DNA of 46,176 nucleotides from Oscillospiraceae bacterium (GCA_022508885.1 JAFLUG010000007.1:1-46176), one strand, 5' to 3'; shown: positions 7,522-16,341, counted from the first letter of the stretch. The notes: generated by a model from the letters alone, not told the origin. Program-made: numbers and translations.

Positions 7522-8604
7522 TCAATCCAGATATCCTTTTGCCGCAAGAAGCTCCGCCATTTCTACCGCTCCGCCCGCGGCGCCTCTGAGTGTATTGTGC
7601 GAAAGGCAGACGAACTTATAGTCATACTGCGTGTCGGGACGAAGTCTGCCGATCGAAACAGCCATACCGTTTTCGAGGTTGCGGTGAAGAGCAGCCTGAG
7701 GCATATTATCCTCCTCAAAATAATTGAGGAACTGCTTCGGAGCAGACGGAAGCTTAAGAGCCTGCGGCTCTCCCGAATACTCTGCCCAGATCTTCTTTAT
7801 CTCCTCTATAGAAGGCTTGTTTTCAAATCTTACGAAAACCGCCGCGAAATGACCGTTTGAAACGGGAACTCTGAGGCACTGAGTCGTTATGCTCGGTGTT
7901 TCGGTATTTACAATAACGCCGTTTTCAACCGTTCCCCATACCTTAAGCGGCTCTTTTTCGGACTTTTCCTCTTCTCCGCCGATAAACGGGATAACGTTGT
8001 CCACCATTTCGGGCCATGTCTCAAAGGTCTTGCCGGCGCCTGATATAGCCTGATATGTGCAGGCGAGAACCTCTGTGATGCCGAACTTTCTGAGCGGCGA
8101 AAGCGCGGGAACATAGCTCTGTATCGAGCAGTTGGACTTTACGGAGATAAAGCCGCGCTTTGTGCCGAGACGCTTTTTCTGCGTTTCGATAACAGCCGCG
8201 TGGTCGGCGTTTACCTCGGGAATTATCATGGGAACGTCGTTTACGCCGCGGTTTGCGGAGTTATTTGACATAACAGGGCACTCGGCCTTTGCGTATTTTT
8301 CCTCAAGCGCCTTTATCTCGTCCTTTTTCATATTTACCGCGCAGAATACGAAATCGACCGAAGAAGCGATCTCGTCTATATCGGCCTCGGCGTCCTTTAC
8401 AACAAGGTTTTCCATGCTCTTGGGCATCGGCACGTCCATAAACCAGCGCCCTCCGACAGCCTCCTTGTAGGTCTTTCCCGCAGAGCGCGATGAAGCCGCG
8501 AGGACCTTTACCTTAAACCACGGATGGTTTTCGAGCAGGACAGCAAAGCGCTGACCTACCATTCCCGTAGCTCCGATAATGCCGACATTGTACTGTTCCT
8601 TCAT
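7522..8604 (-). CDS. asd: Aspartate-semialdehyde dehydrogenase
   Basis: Reduces aspartyl phosphate to aspartate semialdehyde, the branch point to lysine, threonine and methionine. The chosen start at 8604 gives 360 residues beginning MKEQYNVGIIGATGMVG, with the NADP-binding GATGMVGQR at 11-19 and the catalytic Cys159 in VKSNCSIQ. AAAGGAAA lies upstream. A longer frame opens at 8694 but it would be translated from within the riboswitch terminator, so I rejected that start. The sequence is closest in style to the fungal/archaeal-like branch of Asd. It is the first gene of asd-dapA-dapB-ACT-mscS. Confidence 0.95.
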   Translation of the reverse strand: MKEQYNVGIIGATGMVGQRFAVLLENHPWFKVKVLAASSRSAGKTYKEAVGGRWFMDVPMPKSMENLVVKDAEADIDEIASSVDFVFCAVNMKKDEIKALEEKYAKAECPVMSNNSANRGVNDVPMIIPEVNADHAAVIETQKKRLGTKRGFISVKSNCSIQSYVPALSPLRKFGITEVLACTYQAISGAGKTFETWPEMVDNVIPFIGGEEEKSEKEPLKVWGTVENGVIVNTETPSITTQCLRVPVSNGHFAAVFVRFENKPSIEEIKKIWAEYSGEPQALKLPSAPKQFLNYFEEDNMPQAALHRNLENGMAVSIGRLRPDTQYDYKFVCLSHNTLRGAAGGAVEMAELLAAKGYLD

Positions 8605-8641
8605 AACTGTGTCATTTCCTTTCGTTCTATACTTTTTAATT

Positions 8642-8676
8642 TCGGGCAAAAATAAATCCGATGAAAAATCATCGGA
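8642..8676 (-). terminator. Terminator of the lysine riboswitch expression platform
   Basis: On the minus strand TCCGATGA and TCATCGGA (arms 8669-8676 and 8657-8664) form an 8-bp stem with a TTTT loop, followed by TTTATTTTT. It lies between the aptamer and asd, in the position where lysine-bound RNA would stop transcription. Confidence 0.85.
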
Positions 8677-8704
8677 ACTGCTTTTAATACCCAAATGCTA
8701 AACA

Positions 8705-8876
8705 AAAACACGATAGCACTCCATCAAGCAAGCCGATGACAGTCATACGCCTATTAAACGCACAACCGGATAACGCGCATATCGGACTGCGCGCTCCTCG
8801 GCGGTTTTGCCTTTCACGGCGGCTTTCCGACAAGCCGTACTGCCGCTACTCTTCATCACCGCGCCTCTACCTAAGT
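8705..8876 (-). promoter_or_regulatory. Lysine riboswitch (L-box) aptamer upstream of asd
   Basis: Conserved L-box elements occur in order on the minus strand: GGTAGAGGCGC, then GAGTAGCGGC, GTGAAAGGC, CCGCCGAGGAG, GACTGTCAT and finally GGAGTGCTATC. The GGTAG at the 5' end pairs with CTATC at the 3' end to close helix P1. It starts just after the promoter and is followed by a terminator, so high lysine is expected to cut off the asd-dapA-dapB-ACT-mscS transcript. The class is well known; its assignment here rests on motif order and pairing seen by eye. Confidence 0.92.
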
Positions 8877-8879
8877 TAT

Positions 8880-8908
8880 ATTTTATCACATTACATATTT
8901 TTTGTCAA
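8880..8908 (-). promoter_or_regulatory. Sigma-A promoter of the asd operon
   Basis: Minus-strand TTGACA (8903-8908), 17-nt spacer, TAAAAT (8880-8885). The predicted start lies a few bases before the L-box aptamer. Confidence 0.88.
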
Positions 8909-8949
8909 TAGATTACAGCAAATTTATTGAAAAAAATATACAACCGAGA

Positions 8950-8978
8950 TTGACAAATTTTGTTAAAAGTGTTAAAAT
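8950..8978 (+). promoter_or_regulatory. Sigma-A promoter of queA
   Basis: TTGACA (8950-8955), 17-nt spacer, TAAAAT (8973-8978). It is back-to-back with the asd promoter, with 41 bp between the two -35 boxes. Confidence 0.85.
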
Positions 8979-9008
8979 ACTTATATAAATCAAATGGGGT
9001 TGAAAACA

Positions 9009-10019
9009 ATGCTGAAAAGCGATTTTTATTACGAGCTGCCCGAGGAGCTTATCGCGCAGACTCCCGCGGAGCCGCGCGACAGCTCGCGGCTTATGGTTAT
9101 TTCCCGCGAAAGCGGAGAAATTACCCACGACCGCTTTTATAATATATGCAATTATCTGCGAAAGGGTGACCTTCTGGTTATGAACGACAGCAAGGTATTT
9201 CCCGCGAGGATCTTCGGAACAAAGCGCGATACGGGCGTTTTCTGCGAATTTCTTCTGCTCAAAAGAAAAAGCCTTTCCGAATGGGAGACCATGGTAAGAC
9301 CGGGGCGCAGACTAAAGCCGGGGGTTGTCGTAGATTTTCCCGAAGGGTTGTCGGCGGAGATCCTCGATACGGTTGAGGGCGGAAACAGGCTTGTGCGGTT
9401 TTCTTTTGAGGGAGATTTTTTCGACATTCTCGACAGGATCGGGCAGATGCCGCTCCCGCCGTATATAACCGAAAAGCTGAAGGACAACGACCGCTACAAC
9501 ACGGTATACTGCCGTGAGACAGGCTCGGCGGCGGCACCGACGGCGGGGCTTCATTTCACCGAAAGGGAGTTGCAGAAGGCGCGGGAAATGGGCGTTGATA
9601 CGGCGTTTGTGACGCTTCATGTGGGCTTGGGAACGTTCCGTCCCGTAAAAGAGGACAATATTCTCGACCACAAGATGCATACCGAGCACTATGTCATTCC
9701 CGATGAGACCGTTGAGAAAATAAAAGCCTGCAAAGAACGCGGCGGGCGCGTTATATCCGTGGGGACGACCTCGTGCAGAACTCTCGAAAGCTATGCGCAA
9801 AGCGGAAAAACCACGGATGACACAAGCATTTTCATTTACCCGGGGTATGAATTTAAGTGCGTAGACGGGCTTATCACAAACTTTCATCTTCCCGAAAGCA
9901 CGCTTATCATGCTTGTTTCGGCGTTTCTGGGAAGAGAAAAAACGCTGAACGCATATAAGACCGCCATTGAGGAAAGGTACAGATTTTTCTCGTTCGGCGA
10001 CTGTACATTTATTGTATAA
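9009..10019 (+). CDS. queA: S-adenosylmethionine:tRNA ribosyltransferase-isomerase
   Basis: Transfers the ribosyl part of SAM to preQ1 at tRNA position 34 to make epoxyqueuosine. The start at 9009 (336 residues, MLKSDFYYELPEELIAQ) aligns with the family N-terminus and has GGGG about 10 nt upstream; the ATG at 8994 would leave almost no leader. Recognisable blocks are DLLVMNDSKVFPARI near 55, GSAAAPTAGLHFT near 175-187, HVGLGTFRPV near 205 and TNFHLPESTLIMLVSAF near 290. It is 15 nt upstream of the amidohydrolase gene. No other queuosine genes are nearby. Confidence 0.96.
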   Translation: MLKSDFYYELPEELIAQTPAEPRDSSRLMVISRESGEITHDRFYNICNYLRKGDLLVMNDSKVFPARIFGTKRDTGVFCEFLLLKRKSLSEWETMVRPGRRLKPGVVVDFPEGLSAEILDTVEGGNRLVRFSFEGDFFDILDRIGQMPLPPYITEKLKDNDRYNTVYCRETGSAAAPTAGLHFTERELQKAREMGVDTAFVTLHVGLGTFRPVKEDNILDHKMHTEHYVIPDETVEKIKACKERGGRVISVGTTSCRTLESYAQSGKTTDDTSIFIYPGYEFKCVDGLITNFHLPESTLIMLVSAFLGREKTLNAYKTAIEERYRFFSFGDCTFIV

Positions 10020-10034
10020 AAGCGAGGAACAAAA

Positions 10035-10820
10035 ATGATTATTGACACGCATGTCCATATCTATCCCGAAAAGATCGCCGACAAGGCGGTTGAGGGGATC
10101 AGAGATTTTTACAATATGCACATAGAATACGACGGGCGGATATCAACTCTTCTGCGCGAGGGAAAAGCCGCGGGTGTTGATAAATTCATCGTGCAGAGCG
10201 TGGCGACGGTTTTTGAACAGGTGTGCTCAATTAACAACTTTATCGCGCAAAGTGCTTCGGAAAATCCCGAGCTTATCGGCTTCGGTACGCTGCATCCCGA
10301 CTTTCCCGATATACCGAAGGAGGTTGAGCGCATGATCTCGCTCGGACTTAAGGGAATAAAACTGCACAGTGACTTTCAGCGCTTTGCTATCGACGACGAG
10401 CGGGCGTTTCCTATTTACGAGGCGGCGGAGGGCAGGCTTCCCATACTGTTTCATATGGGCGACACGAAAAGCGATCTTTCCGCGCCGGAAAGGCTTGTTA
10501 AAGTTATCGGAAAATTCCCGCGGCTTACGGTAATAGGCGCGCATTTCGCGGGATGGTCGATGTGGGAAAGGGCCGAGAAAGCTCTTGCGGGAACAGGCAT
10601 CTACACCGACTGCTCGAGTTCGCTTTATACGCTCTCCCCCGAGCGCGCCGCCGAGCTTATTCACCGCTTTGGAGCGGACAAGGTTTTATGGGGAACGGAC
10701 TATCCGATGTGGAATTACGCGGATGAAATGAAAAGGTTTAACGCTTTGCCGCTTTCCGACAAAGAACGCAGGATGATTTTGGGAGAAAACGCCGTGAAAT
10801 TATTGACAAGCGGGAAATAA
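10035..10820 (+). CDS. Amidohydrolase family protein (Amidohydro_2 type)
   Basis: Predicted metal-dependent hydrolase or decarboxylase of 261 residues with a TIM-barrel amidohydrolase fold. It starts with the metal site DTHVHIY (His6, His8), has GLKGIKLHSDF with a candidate Lys/His near 115, LFHMGD near 142, GAHFAGWSMWE near 175 and ends with the WGTDYPMW block near 220, giving a last Asp ligand. This is the pattern of PF04909, which includes ACMSD and related enzymes. The substrate is unknown. It sits behind queA in the same direction; its final codons contain the promoter of the next gene. Confidence 0.82.
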   Translation: MIIDTHVHIYPEKIADKAVEGIRDFYNMHIEYDGRISTLLREGKAAGVDKFIVQSVATVFEQVCSINNFIAQSASENPELIGFGTLHPDFPDIPKEVERMISLGLKGIKLHSDFQRFAIDDERAFPIYEAAEGRLPILFHMGDTKSDLSAPERLVKVIGKFPRLTVIGAHFAGWSMWERAEKALAGTGIYTDCSSSLYTLSPERAAELIHRFGADKVLWGTDYPMWNYADEMKRFNALPLSDKERRMILGENAVKLLTSGK

Positions 10821-10831
10821 TGTGTTAAAAT
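10803..10831 (+). promoter_or_regulatory. Internal sigma-A promoter before the AI-2E-type gene
   Basis: TTGACA (10803-10808), 17-nt spacer, TAAAAT (10826-10831). The -35 box lies within the last codons of the amidohydrolase gene, so the next gene can be expressed on its own. Confidence 0.78.
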
Positions 10832-10873
10832 TAAGATAATACACAAATAACCAACTTTTGGGAGATTTCTTTT

Positions 10874-12205
10874 ATGAAGATAAATTGGAATGCAAAGTAT
10901 TTTACTATCGCGGTTTACGCGCTTTGCACGATAGTGCTCGGGGCGCTGGCGATAATGCTTATTTTCAATCTCGACTCGGTTATGGATAAGCTTTCGGTTT
11001 TTGCGGGAATAATTACGCCTATCATAATCGGAATTTTCTGCGCGTATCTGATAAATCCCCTTATGGTAAAGATCGAAAACGGAATGCTCGGAAAGCTTTC
11101 GCGTTCTTCCGACCCCAAAAAGAAAGGGCTGGCAAGAATGCTGGCGCTGACGCTTACAATGCTTATCATTTTCGCGTTTCTGGCGCTTATAATAATTTTG
11201 ATCATTCCCCAGCTTGTAACCAACATTATCGCGATCTTCAACAACATGGACACCTATATCGCGAATATCAAGTCATATATTTTAGAGCTCTCCGATGAGC
11301 ATCCCCAGATAGCGGCGTTTCTCGGAAATCCTATCAATGATTTCTCGAAATTCATCTCTGATTTATGGGACCAGTATTCCGCGGAATTTATGAACTTTGC
11401 CGGAAATGTGGCGGCGGGGATCTGGTCAGTCATAAACACCCTCAGTAATGTATTTATCGGTCTGGTCATTTCGGTTTACTTGCTGGCTAAAAAGGAAATG
11501 TTTGTGGGTCAGACCAAAAAGCTGATCTTCGCGTTTTTGAAAGTTGAAAGAGCACAGCGATTTTTAAGAGTATGCGGTGAGGCTTCGGAAAAGTTTTTAG
11601 GCTCTATAATCGGAAAGATCATTGAGGCGCTGCTTGTCGGAATGCTGTATTTCATCGGGCTTATATGTATGAACATACCGTATGCGCCGCTTATAGCGGT
11701 GGTTATGTTTGTGTTTAACCTCATTCCGTTTGTCGGTCCGATAATAGGCGCGATACCCTGCACGCTCCTGCTGATCTTAAGCGATCATCCGATCATGGCG
11801 CTGTGGTTTCTGGTTTTTGTGGTTGTGCTTCAGACTATTGACGGAAATATTGTCGGTCCGTGGATATTGGGCGACCAGACGGGACTTCCCGCGGTATGGA
11901 TACTTGTTTCGATCATCATCGGCGGCGGATTTTTCGGGGCGCTCGGAATGTTCCTCGGAGTGCCGGTATGCGCGGTGGTTTACATGCTGATAAAAGATTT
12001 TATCGAGGGAAGGCTTAAAAAGCGAAAGCTTCCGCAGAACACCAACAACTATATCGGAAAGGTAGACTACATCACACCCGACTATGTTTTTGAAGAACAG
12101 CCCCAGCCCGAAAAAACCGTCGAAGAAATTGTGGTGGAAAAGCGCTCTGTCAGTCAGAAGATAAAGGATCTTCACAGAAAGATCTCGGAAAAGAATAAAA
12201 AATAA
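10874..12205 (+). CDS. AI-2E family transporter (PerM/YtvI-like)
   Basis: A 443-residue polytopic membrane protein of PF01594. Two N-terminal helices (about residues 10-65) are followed by a third (LALTLTMLIIFAFLALIIILIIPQLV), a long soluble loop, a helix near 175-200, and a C-terminal cluster containing FNLIPFVGPIIGAIP, DGNIVGPWILGDQTGLPAVWILVSIIIGGGFFGALGMFLGVPV in several blocks, typical of the family. A charged tail of about 60 residues follows. Members range from presumed autoinducer-2 exporters to sodium/proton antiporters, so transport substrate is open. GGGAG precedes the ATG; a strong terminator follows. Confidence 0.88.
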   Translation: MKINWNAKYFTIAVYALCTIVLGALAIMLIFNLDSVMDKLSVFAGIITPIIIGIFCAYLINPLMVKIENGMLGKLSRSSDPKKKGLARMLALTLTMLIIFAFLALIIILIIPQLVTNIIAIFNNMDTYIANIKSYILELSDEHPQIAAFLGNPINDFSKFISDLWDQYSAEFMNFAGNVAAGIWSVINTLSNVFIGLVISVYLLAKKEMFVGQTKKLIFAFLKVERAQRFLRVCGEASEKFLGSIIGKIIEALLVGMLYFIGLICMNIPYAPLIAVVMFVFNLIPFVGPIIGAIPCTLLLILSDHPIMALWFLVFVVVLQTIDGNIVGPWILGDQTGLPAVWILVSIIIGGGFFGALGMFLGVPVCAVVYMLIKDFIEGRLKKRKLPQNTNNYIGKVDYITPDYVFEEQPQPEKTVEEIVVEKRSVSQKIKDLHRKISEKNKK

Positions 12206-12206
12206 A

Positions 12207-12250
12207 AGCAGACCCGATAGGCACAGCGCTTATCGGGTCTGCTTTTTTAC
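12207..12250. terminator. Bidirectional terminator between convergent units
   Basis: A 13-bp perfect stem (AGCAGACCCGATA at 12207-12219, complement at 12231-12243) is followed by TTTTT on the plus strand and by TTTTATTTTT on the minus strand. It ends both the AI-2E-type gene and the convergent Gld-like operon. Confidence 0.9.
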
Positions 12251-12264
12251 TCCAATATTATGAA

Positions 12265-12543
12265 TTAAGAGAAGATCGCTTCATTCAGCCACACATACGC
12301 CGCGTCAAGAGCCTCGTAAAAGCCGATGAAATCACCCCTGCGGGCCTTTGTTATGTCAGCCTCGGGAGTCTGAGGAACAAGCTGGACCATGATCTTGTCC
12401 GGAACATCAAGATCGGCTATCTTTTTGGTCTCCTTGATAACCAGTCTCACCGCAAAAGGATCTCCGCCGCTTCCGTAAAAAATCGTGCTGCCGCTTCTGA
12501 TAAGCGGAAATCCCCTGTAATACATAAGCTTGTTTTCTTCCAT
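12265..12543 (-). CDS. Conserved-looking small protein of unknown function
   Basis: I do not recognise this 92-residue protein. The start at 12543 (MEENKLMYYRGFPL) has GGAGGT eight bases upstream; a TTG start 15 nt earlier overlaps that ribosome site and was rejected. The sequence has no signal peptide or membrane segment, no Cys, and looks like a small alpha-beta domain (SGSTIFYGSGGDPFAVRLVI, then an acidic helical end EALDAAYVWLNEAIF). It follows the DUF4340 gene by 24 nt and precedes the shared terminator, so it is the fifth gene of the Gld-like operon and may be linked to it. Confidence 0.7.
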   Translation of the reverse strand: MEENKLMYYRGFPLIRSGSTIFYGSGGDPFAVRLVIKETKKIADLDVPDKIMVQLVPQTPEADITKARRGDFIGFYEALDAAYVWLNEAIFS

Positions 12544-12567
12544 TTTATATACCTCCAATAATATAAT

Positions 12568-14028
12568 TTACAAATTTAAAAGCTCCTCGCCGTTTATCAG
12601 CCTCAAAACATTTTCACAAAGCCGCTCGGCGTAGATAGCGCTTACCTTGAATATCGAATTCCCGTCGATAACGGCAACATTTTTCCTTTCATCAAGCGGG
12701 TAGAATTCTACCGTGTTTTCCGCAAAGCCGTATTTCTCAGCGTATTCCCCGAAATAAACGAACTTTACGGAAAAGATAGGTTCACCGCTTGTTTCTTCGG
12801 TATAATACTCCTCGCCGTAAGTGCCGATAAGCTGTTGATAATAGCTTCTGAAAAGACTCGTTTCAAGCTCCTTTTCTCCATAGAAAAAACGCTTTTCCTC
12901 TCCGTCTATAACAAACTCAAATTCGCCGTCTGCCGTCTTGATATCTATACTTTTTACATAGTAAATATACGGCGAAAGCGGACGTCTTGAAATTAGCTTT
13001 TCGGGGTCGAATGTGCACCAGACAGCGTCTTCTTTATCAAGCTCGAAGATTCCATTCGTACCTTCTAAAACCGCGTAATATCCCGTGACTTCGGACAATC
13101 CGCCGCCGAGCTCACGTTTTATCTCGTTTCCTATCAGAAGTCTGTATTCGTTTGTTCCGAGCGTAAAGCTTACGACAGCGTAAGGGTCGTCAAGCCCGCA
13201 GCTTTGGATGTTCTCCTCGGACTGCTCAAGAAAAGCGCAGCGGCTCATTGTAAGCGAGCAAAGATCGTTGTACACAGCAGAGCCCGCGCTTGCGTCGACC
13301 TCGGCGGTAAACGGACTTATAAACCTGTGAGTGTTTGAGGTCGCCTGAACAAAATCATCGTCGCCCAGAATATCCGACATATACCGTATCTCGACCGCGT
13401 TTTCCAGATCCTTTCGCTCTACCGTAACGCTTTCCACAGTCGTATCGCTCAGACTTTCCGTAAGTGTAAGCTGAACGAAATCCTTGATATCGCGGTATAC
13501 GCCCGAAACCGTTTCCTTATCCGCTGTCATGACGTTTCTGTCTCCGACCCTAAAATAAACCGAGGTGTCGGAGGGGTTGTTCACGCCGAAAAACAGCTCT
13601 TTAACAGTTCCGTCGTCAAAGGTAACTTTTACTGTCGCGAGAGGGTTTTCAAGTCCGTATTTTTCAAGGTTTTCAGCGTTTTGCTCTACCAGCGGCTGTC
13701 TTGACAAGCCCGCAAGTCCGCCGATAAACGCGTTTACGCGTGTGTTATTCTGAACAGCTCCGAGCATTTCCCCGCTCGACCATGAGAACTCTGTCTTACC
13801 GTCAACAGTGTTTTCCGAACGGGTGAACAAAAAGCTTCCGTGCTCGTTGATAACTGATACTGCCTCGACATTCTCACGTTTTTTATCGGTCACGTTTACA
13901 GTTATTATTTCGTCCTCGGACGTTGCTCCTTCTCTATCGCTATCAGGGATAAAAATCAGCACAGCCGCCAGAACCGCCGCTAAAACGCCAAGCGCCGCCG
14001 CGGAGATGATCACTGTTTTTTTGCTCAT
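12568..14028 (-). CDS. DUF4340 domain-containing membrane-anchored protein
   Basis: A 486-residue protein with one N-terminal membrane anchor (about residues 5-27, KKTVIISAAALGVLAAVLAAVLIFI) and a large extracytoplasmic part. It has two similar repeats, each with an EKYGLENPLATVKVTFDDGT- or QSCGLDDPYAVVSFTLGTNEY-like block followed by FFGVNN or LLIGNE and a YFRVG/YYAVLEG strand, typical of DUF4340. The ATG at 14028 overlaps the stop of the GldG-like gene by one base, indicating coupling; an earlier in-frame start at 14097 lies inside that gene and lacks a ribosome site. The family is nearly always next to a Gld-type ABC exporter; its function is unknown. Confidence 0.85.
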   Translation of the reverse strand: MSKKTVIISAAALGVLAAVLAAVLIFIPDSDREGATSEDEIITVNVTDKKRENVEAVSVINEHGSFLFTRSENTVDGKTEFSWSSGEMLGAVQNNTRVNAFIGGLAGLSRQPLVEQNAENLEKYGLENPLATVKVTFDDGTVKELFFGVNNPSDTSVYFRVGDRNVMTADKETVSGVYRDIKDFVQLTLTESLSDTTVESVTVERKDLENAVEIRYMSDILGDDDFVQATSNTHRFISPFTAEVDASAGSAVYNDLCSLTMSRCAFLEQSEENIQSCGLDDPYAVVSFTLGTNEYRLLIGNEIKRELGGGLSEVTGYYAVLEGTNGIFELDKEDAVWCTFDPEKLISRRPLSPYIYYVKSIDIKTADGEFEFVIDGEEKRFFYGEKELETSLFRSYYQQLIGTYGEEYYTEETSGEPIFSVKFVYFGEYAEKYGFAENTVEFYPLDERKNVAVIDGNSIFKVSAIYAERLCENVLRLINGEELLNL

Positions 14029-15611
14029 CAGCGGTGCCTCCTGCGAATATAGATGACAACGCCTGCCGCGACAACTCCCACTGGTATGACGATGCACAGA
14101 ATAACCGCAAGAGTATTCGCAGTGGCTTCGGTCATATCGAAATAGACTGCCTCAAAGGATTTCGGGGTTATCGAGATACCCTTGTTTTTTCCTAAAACAC
14201 TGTCGAAAACCTCGAGGAAAAAAGTCTGATTCCCCGCGTTCGCGTATGACATAAGCGTATTTCCGGCAAGCGCCTCCGAGCCTGTCACGCAGACTCTGCT
14301 GACACTATCGGAGCTTTTTTTGGCAGACATAACAACATCGTTGAAGGTGCCTGTTTCAGCGGAGCCTAACTCAAAATCACCTTCGAGGTCAAGCGGATAC
14401 AAAAACGCGCTTTCGTATGATCTCATCAGCACATCAAGCTGGTTTGACGTTCCGGGCAGAATATACACGGGACGCAGATCGGAGCCTAAGACAAATCCGT
14501 TTTTGTACGACTCGTTTGTAAAATCAGTTGATTCGACCTGCTGCAAATGCATATAGTATGTCTGCGCGCTTACCAGATAGTTTGGATTTGTATGACCTAT
14601 AACGGAATATCCTACCTCAAGCCCCCAGTCGCTCAGAAAACCGTCAATGTTGGGAGTTTTGGGCTGGTCGCTCGAAGCGAAATAGAACACGCTTTTACCG
14701 AGCGCTCCGTTGTTGTCGAGGAATTTGTCCAGTTTTGCGAGCTGTGCGGTGTTAAGATCCGACGACGGGGCGTATATCACAACAACATCAGCGTCCCCCG
14801 GTATCTCACCCGTAAGCAGATCTACGCTTTCAACATCATAGCCGTTTTTACTGAGAAGTCTGCTCAAAGCCTCGCTTCCGTGCTCGCCGAAGCCCTCGGT
14901 AAAGACAATTTTCGCGGGGTCGTCGTCGGAAACATAAAGCATCGCCGAAACAGCCTCCTGCTCGATAAGCGAATTTCCGATATACCCATAATAATAGTAG
15001 TAATACATCGCCGTTTCGTCGTCGAGTCCGAAATAATCGACGGGCGAGATTATCCTGTATCTTCCCGAATTTTTGTTTTCAACGACAACATAGTCCTCGG
15101 CAAGAGTTTCGCCGGAGAATTTCGCCGCAAAATCGGGATTTTGCTCGAGCACAAGGTAATCGAGCGTTATGTGCTCACTGTAAGAGGCGATTTTTTGCAG
15201 AAGCTCGTTTACCTGTTTGTAATATTCACCCTCGTCAACAAAATGCTTTTCCGAGCTTGTAACGGTGATAGAAATATCGGTCTGCAAAAAGTATTGAAGA
15301 TAATATTCCGTCCGGGCGTCGAGAGTATACAGCCCCGTCGCCGTAAGGTCTGCCTTAAGTCCGAACCTGTCCGACAGAATACCCACAATTACATTAAGCA
15401 CGACCACCGCCGCGATAAAGATCGCCGTAAACGCTATGGACATGATACCGAGCTTTTTTCGGGGATCGGGAGTCCGTTTCTTTGTTTCGGAGAGAGCTTC
15501 CCCGACAACGACATCTGCGGTTTCTTCATCTGCTTTCTCGGTAACAACCTGCGCTTCTTTAGCTTTTATATCAGGCTCGTTTTTGGGAATATTCCTTTTT
15601 TTCCTGCTCAT
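14028..15611 (-). CDS. GldG-like ABC transporter auxiliary protein
   Basis: A 527-residue protein of the ABC_transp_aux (PF09822, GldG-like) family. A charged cytoplasmic head (about 50 residues) precedes a first membrane helix (MSIAFTAIFIAAVVVLNVIVGIL), an extracytoplasmic domain with LTATGLYTLDARTEYYL near 85-100 and a final helix just before RRRHR. The start at 15611 is chosen because AAGGGGGATATC precedes it; another ATG 18 nt upstream has no spacing for a site. A run of six Tyr plus a seventh lies near residue 205. The gene lies between the ABC-2 permease and DUF4340 genes. The name comes from gliding bacteria, but this family is common in non-gliding Firmicutes. Confidence 0.86.
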   Translation of the reverse strand: MSRKKRNIPKNEPDIKAKEAQVVTEKADEETADVVVGEALSETKKRTPDPRKKLGIMSIAFTAIFIAAVVVLNVIVGILSDRFGLKADLTATGLYTLDARTEYYLQYFLQTDISITVTSSEKHFVDEGEYYKQVNELLQKIASYSEHITLDYLVLEQNPDFAAKFSGETLAEDYVVVENKNSGRYRIISPVDYFGLDDETAMYYYYYYGYIGNSLIEQEAVSAMLYVSDDDPAKIVFTEGFGEHGSEALSRLLSKNGYDVESVDLLTGEIPGDADVVVIYAPSSDLNTAQLAKLDKFLDNNGALGKSVFYFASSDQPKTPNIDGFLSDWGLEVGYSVIGHTNPNYLVSAQTYYMHLQQVESTDFTNESYKNGFVLGSDLRPVYILPGTSNQLDVLMRSYESAFLYPLDLEGDFELGSAETGTFNDVVMSAKKSSDSVSRVCVTGSEALAGNTLMSYANAGNQTFFLEVFDSVLGKNKGISITPKSFEAVYFDMTEATANTLAVILCIVIPVGVVAAGVVIYIRRRHR

Positions 15612-15621
15612 GATATCCCCC

Positions 15622-16341
15622 TTACGCATAACGGCGGCGCTCGATAACGCGTACTGTCAGAAAGACAAACACGACGATAATGCTAAGAAAAAACACCGTG
15701 TTTTTAAGACTGAAAATACCCTGCGTAAACTCGCTGTACTTGTAGAAAACCGAAAGCGAGTCTATTATCTTTGCGAGCGTTTCGTTTGAGATATACGCCG
15801 AAATAACGTCGAAAAGACATACAACGATATTCACGCCGATGCTTCCGACGGCGGAGATCATCTGGCTTTCCGTCAGCGACGAGATAAAAATACCTATCGA
15901 GATAAACACAGCGCCGATAAGGATCAGTCCCGCGTAATATCCCCAGAACGATCCCCAGTCAAACCTGCCGTTTGACTGAGTAACGGCAACAGACAAAAAT
16001 ACTCCGTAGATCAGCATTACAACGCTCGCGCAAACGAATACGAAAAACGCGCCCAAAAACTTTCCCGCGACAATCCCGAAAACGCTTACGGGGCTTGTAA
16101 GGGTAAGCTGGTCGGTCTTGCGGCGTTTATCGTCCGCAAGCGTGCGCATGGTAAGCACGGGAATTAAGATCATATTTACGAAAAACATAAGCTGAAACGT
16201 TCCGCCCATGACCGCGCTTCCTACCGAAAGGCAGTTAAGCCACAGAAAGAGTCCCGAAAACCCGCAGAACGCCGCCAAAAACACATATCCCAAGGGAGAG
16301 GTGAAGTACGCTCTTATCTCGCGCTTTGTAACAGCAAGCAT
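15622..16341 (-). CDS. ABC-2 type permease (GldF-like)
   Basis: A 239-residue integral membrane protein with about six helices: an N-terminal ITKREIRAYFTSPLGYVF-like block (here VTKREIRAYFTSPLGYVF), then LMFFVNMILIPVLTMRTLADDKRRKTDQLTLTSPV spread over residues 50-85, the region shared by ABC-2 permeases of the GldF/NosY group. The last helix ends with a basic tail. Its ATG overlaps the ATPase stop by one base. It forms the membrane channel of the exporter with the ATPase and GldG-like subunits; the cargo is unknown. Confidence 0.88.
   Translation of the reverse strand: MLAVTKREIRAYFTSPLGYVFLAAFCGFSGLFLWLNCLSVGSAVMGGTFQLMFFVNMILIPVLTMRTLADDKRRKTDQLTLTSPVSVFGIVAGKFLGAFFVFVCASVVMLIYGVFLSVAVTQSNGRFDWGSFWGYYAGLILIGAVFISIGIFISSLTESQMISAVGSIGVNIVVCLFDVISAYISNETLAKIIDSLSVFYKYSEFTQGIFSLKNTVFFLSIIVVFVFLTVRVIERRRYA

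Noticed and set aside
8605-8694. Longer asd start at 8694
   Set aside because: The added codons would be translated through the riboswitch terminator hairpin; the ATG at 8604 matches the family start and has a ribosome site.
14547-15647. 366-residue plus-strand open frame opposite the GldG-like gene
   Set aside because: Antisense to a real gene coupled on both sides by overlapping stop/start codons.
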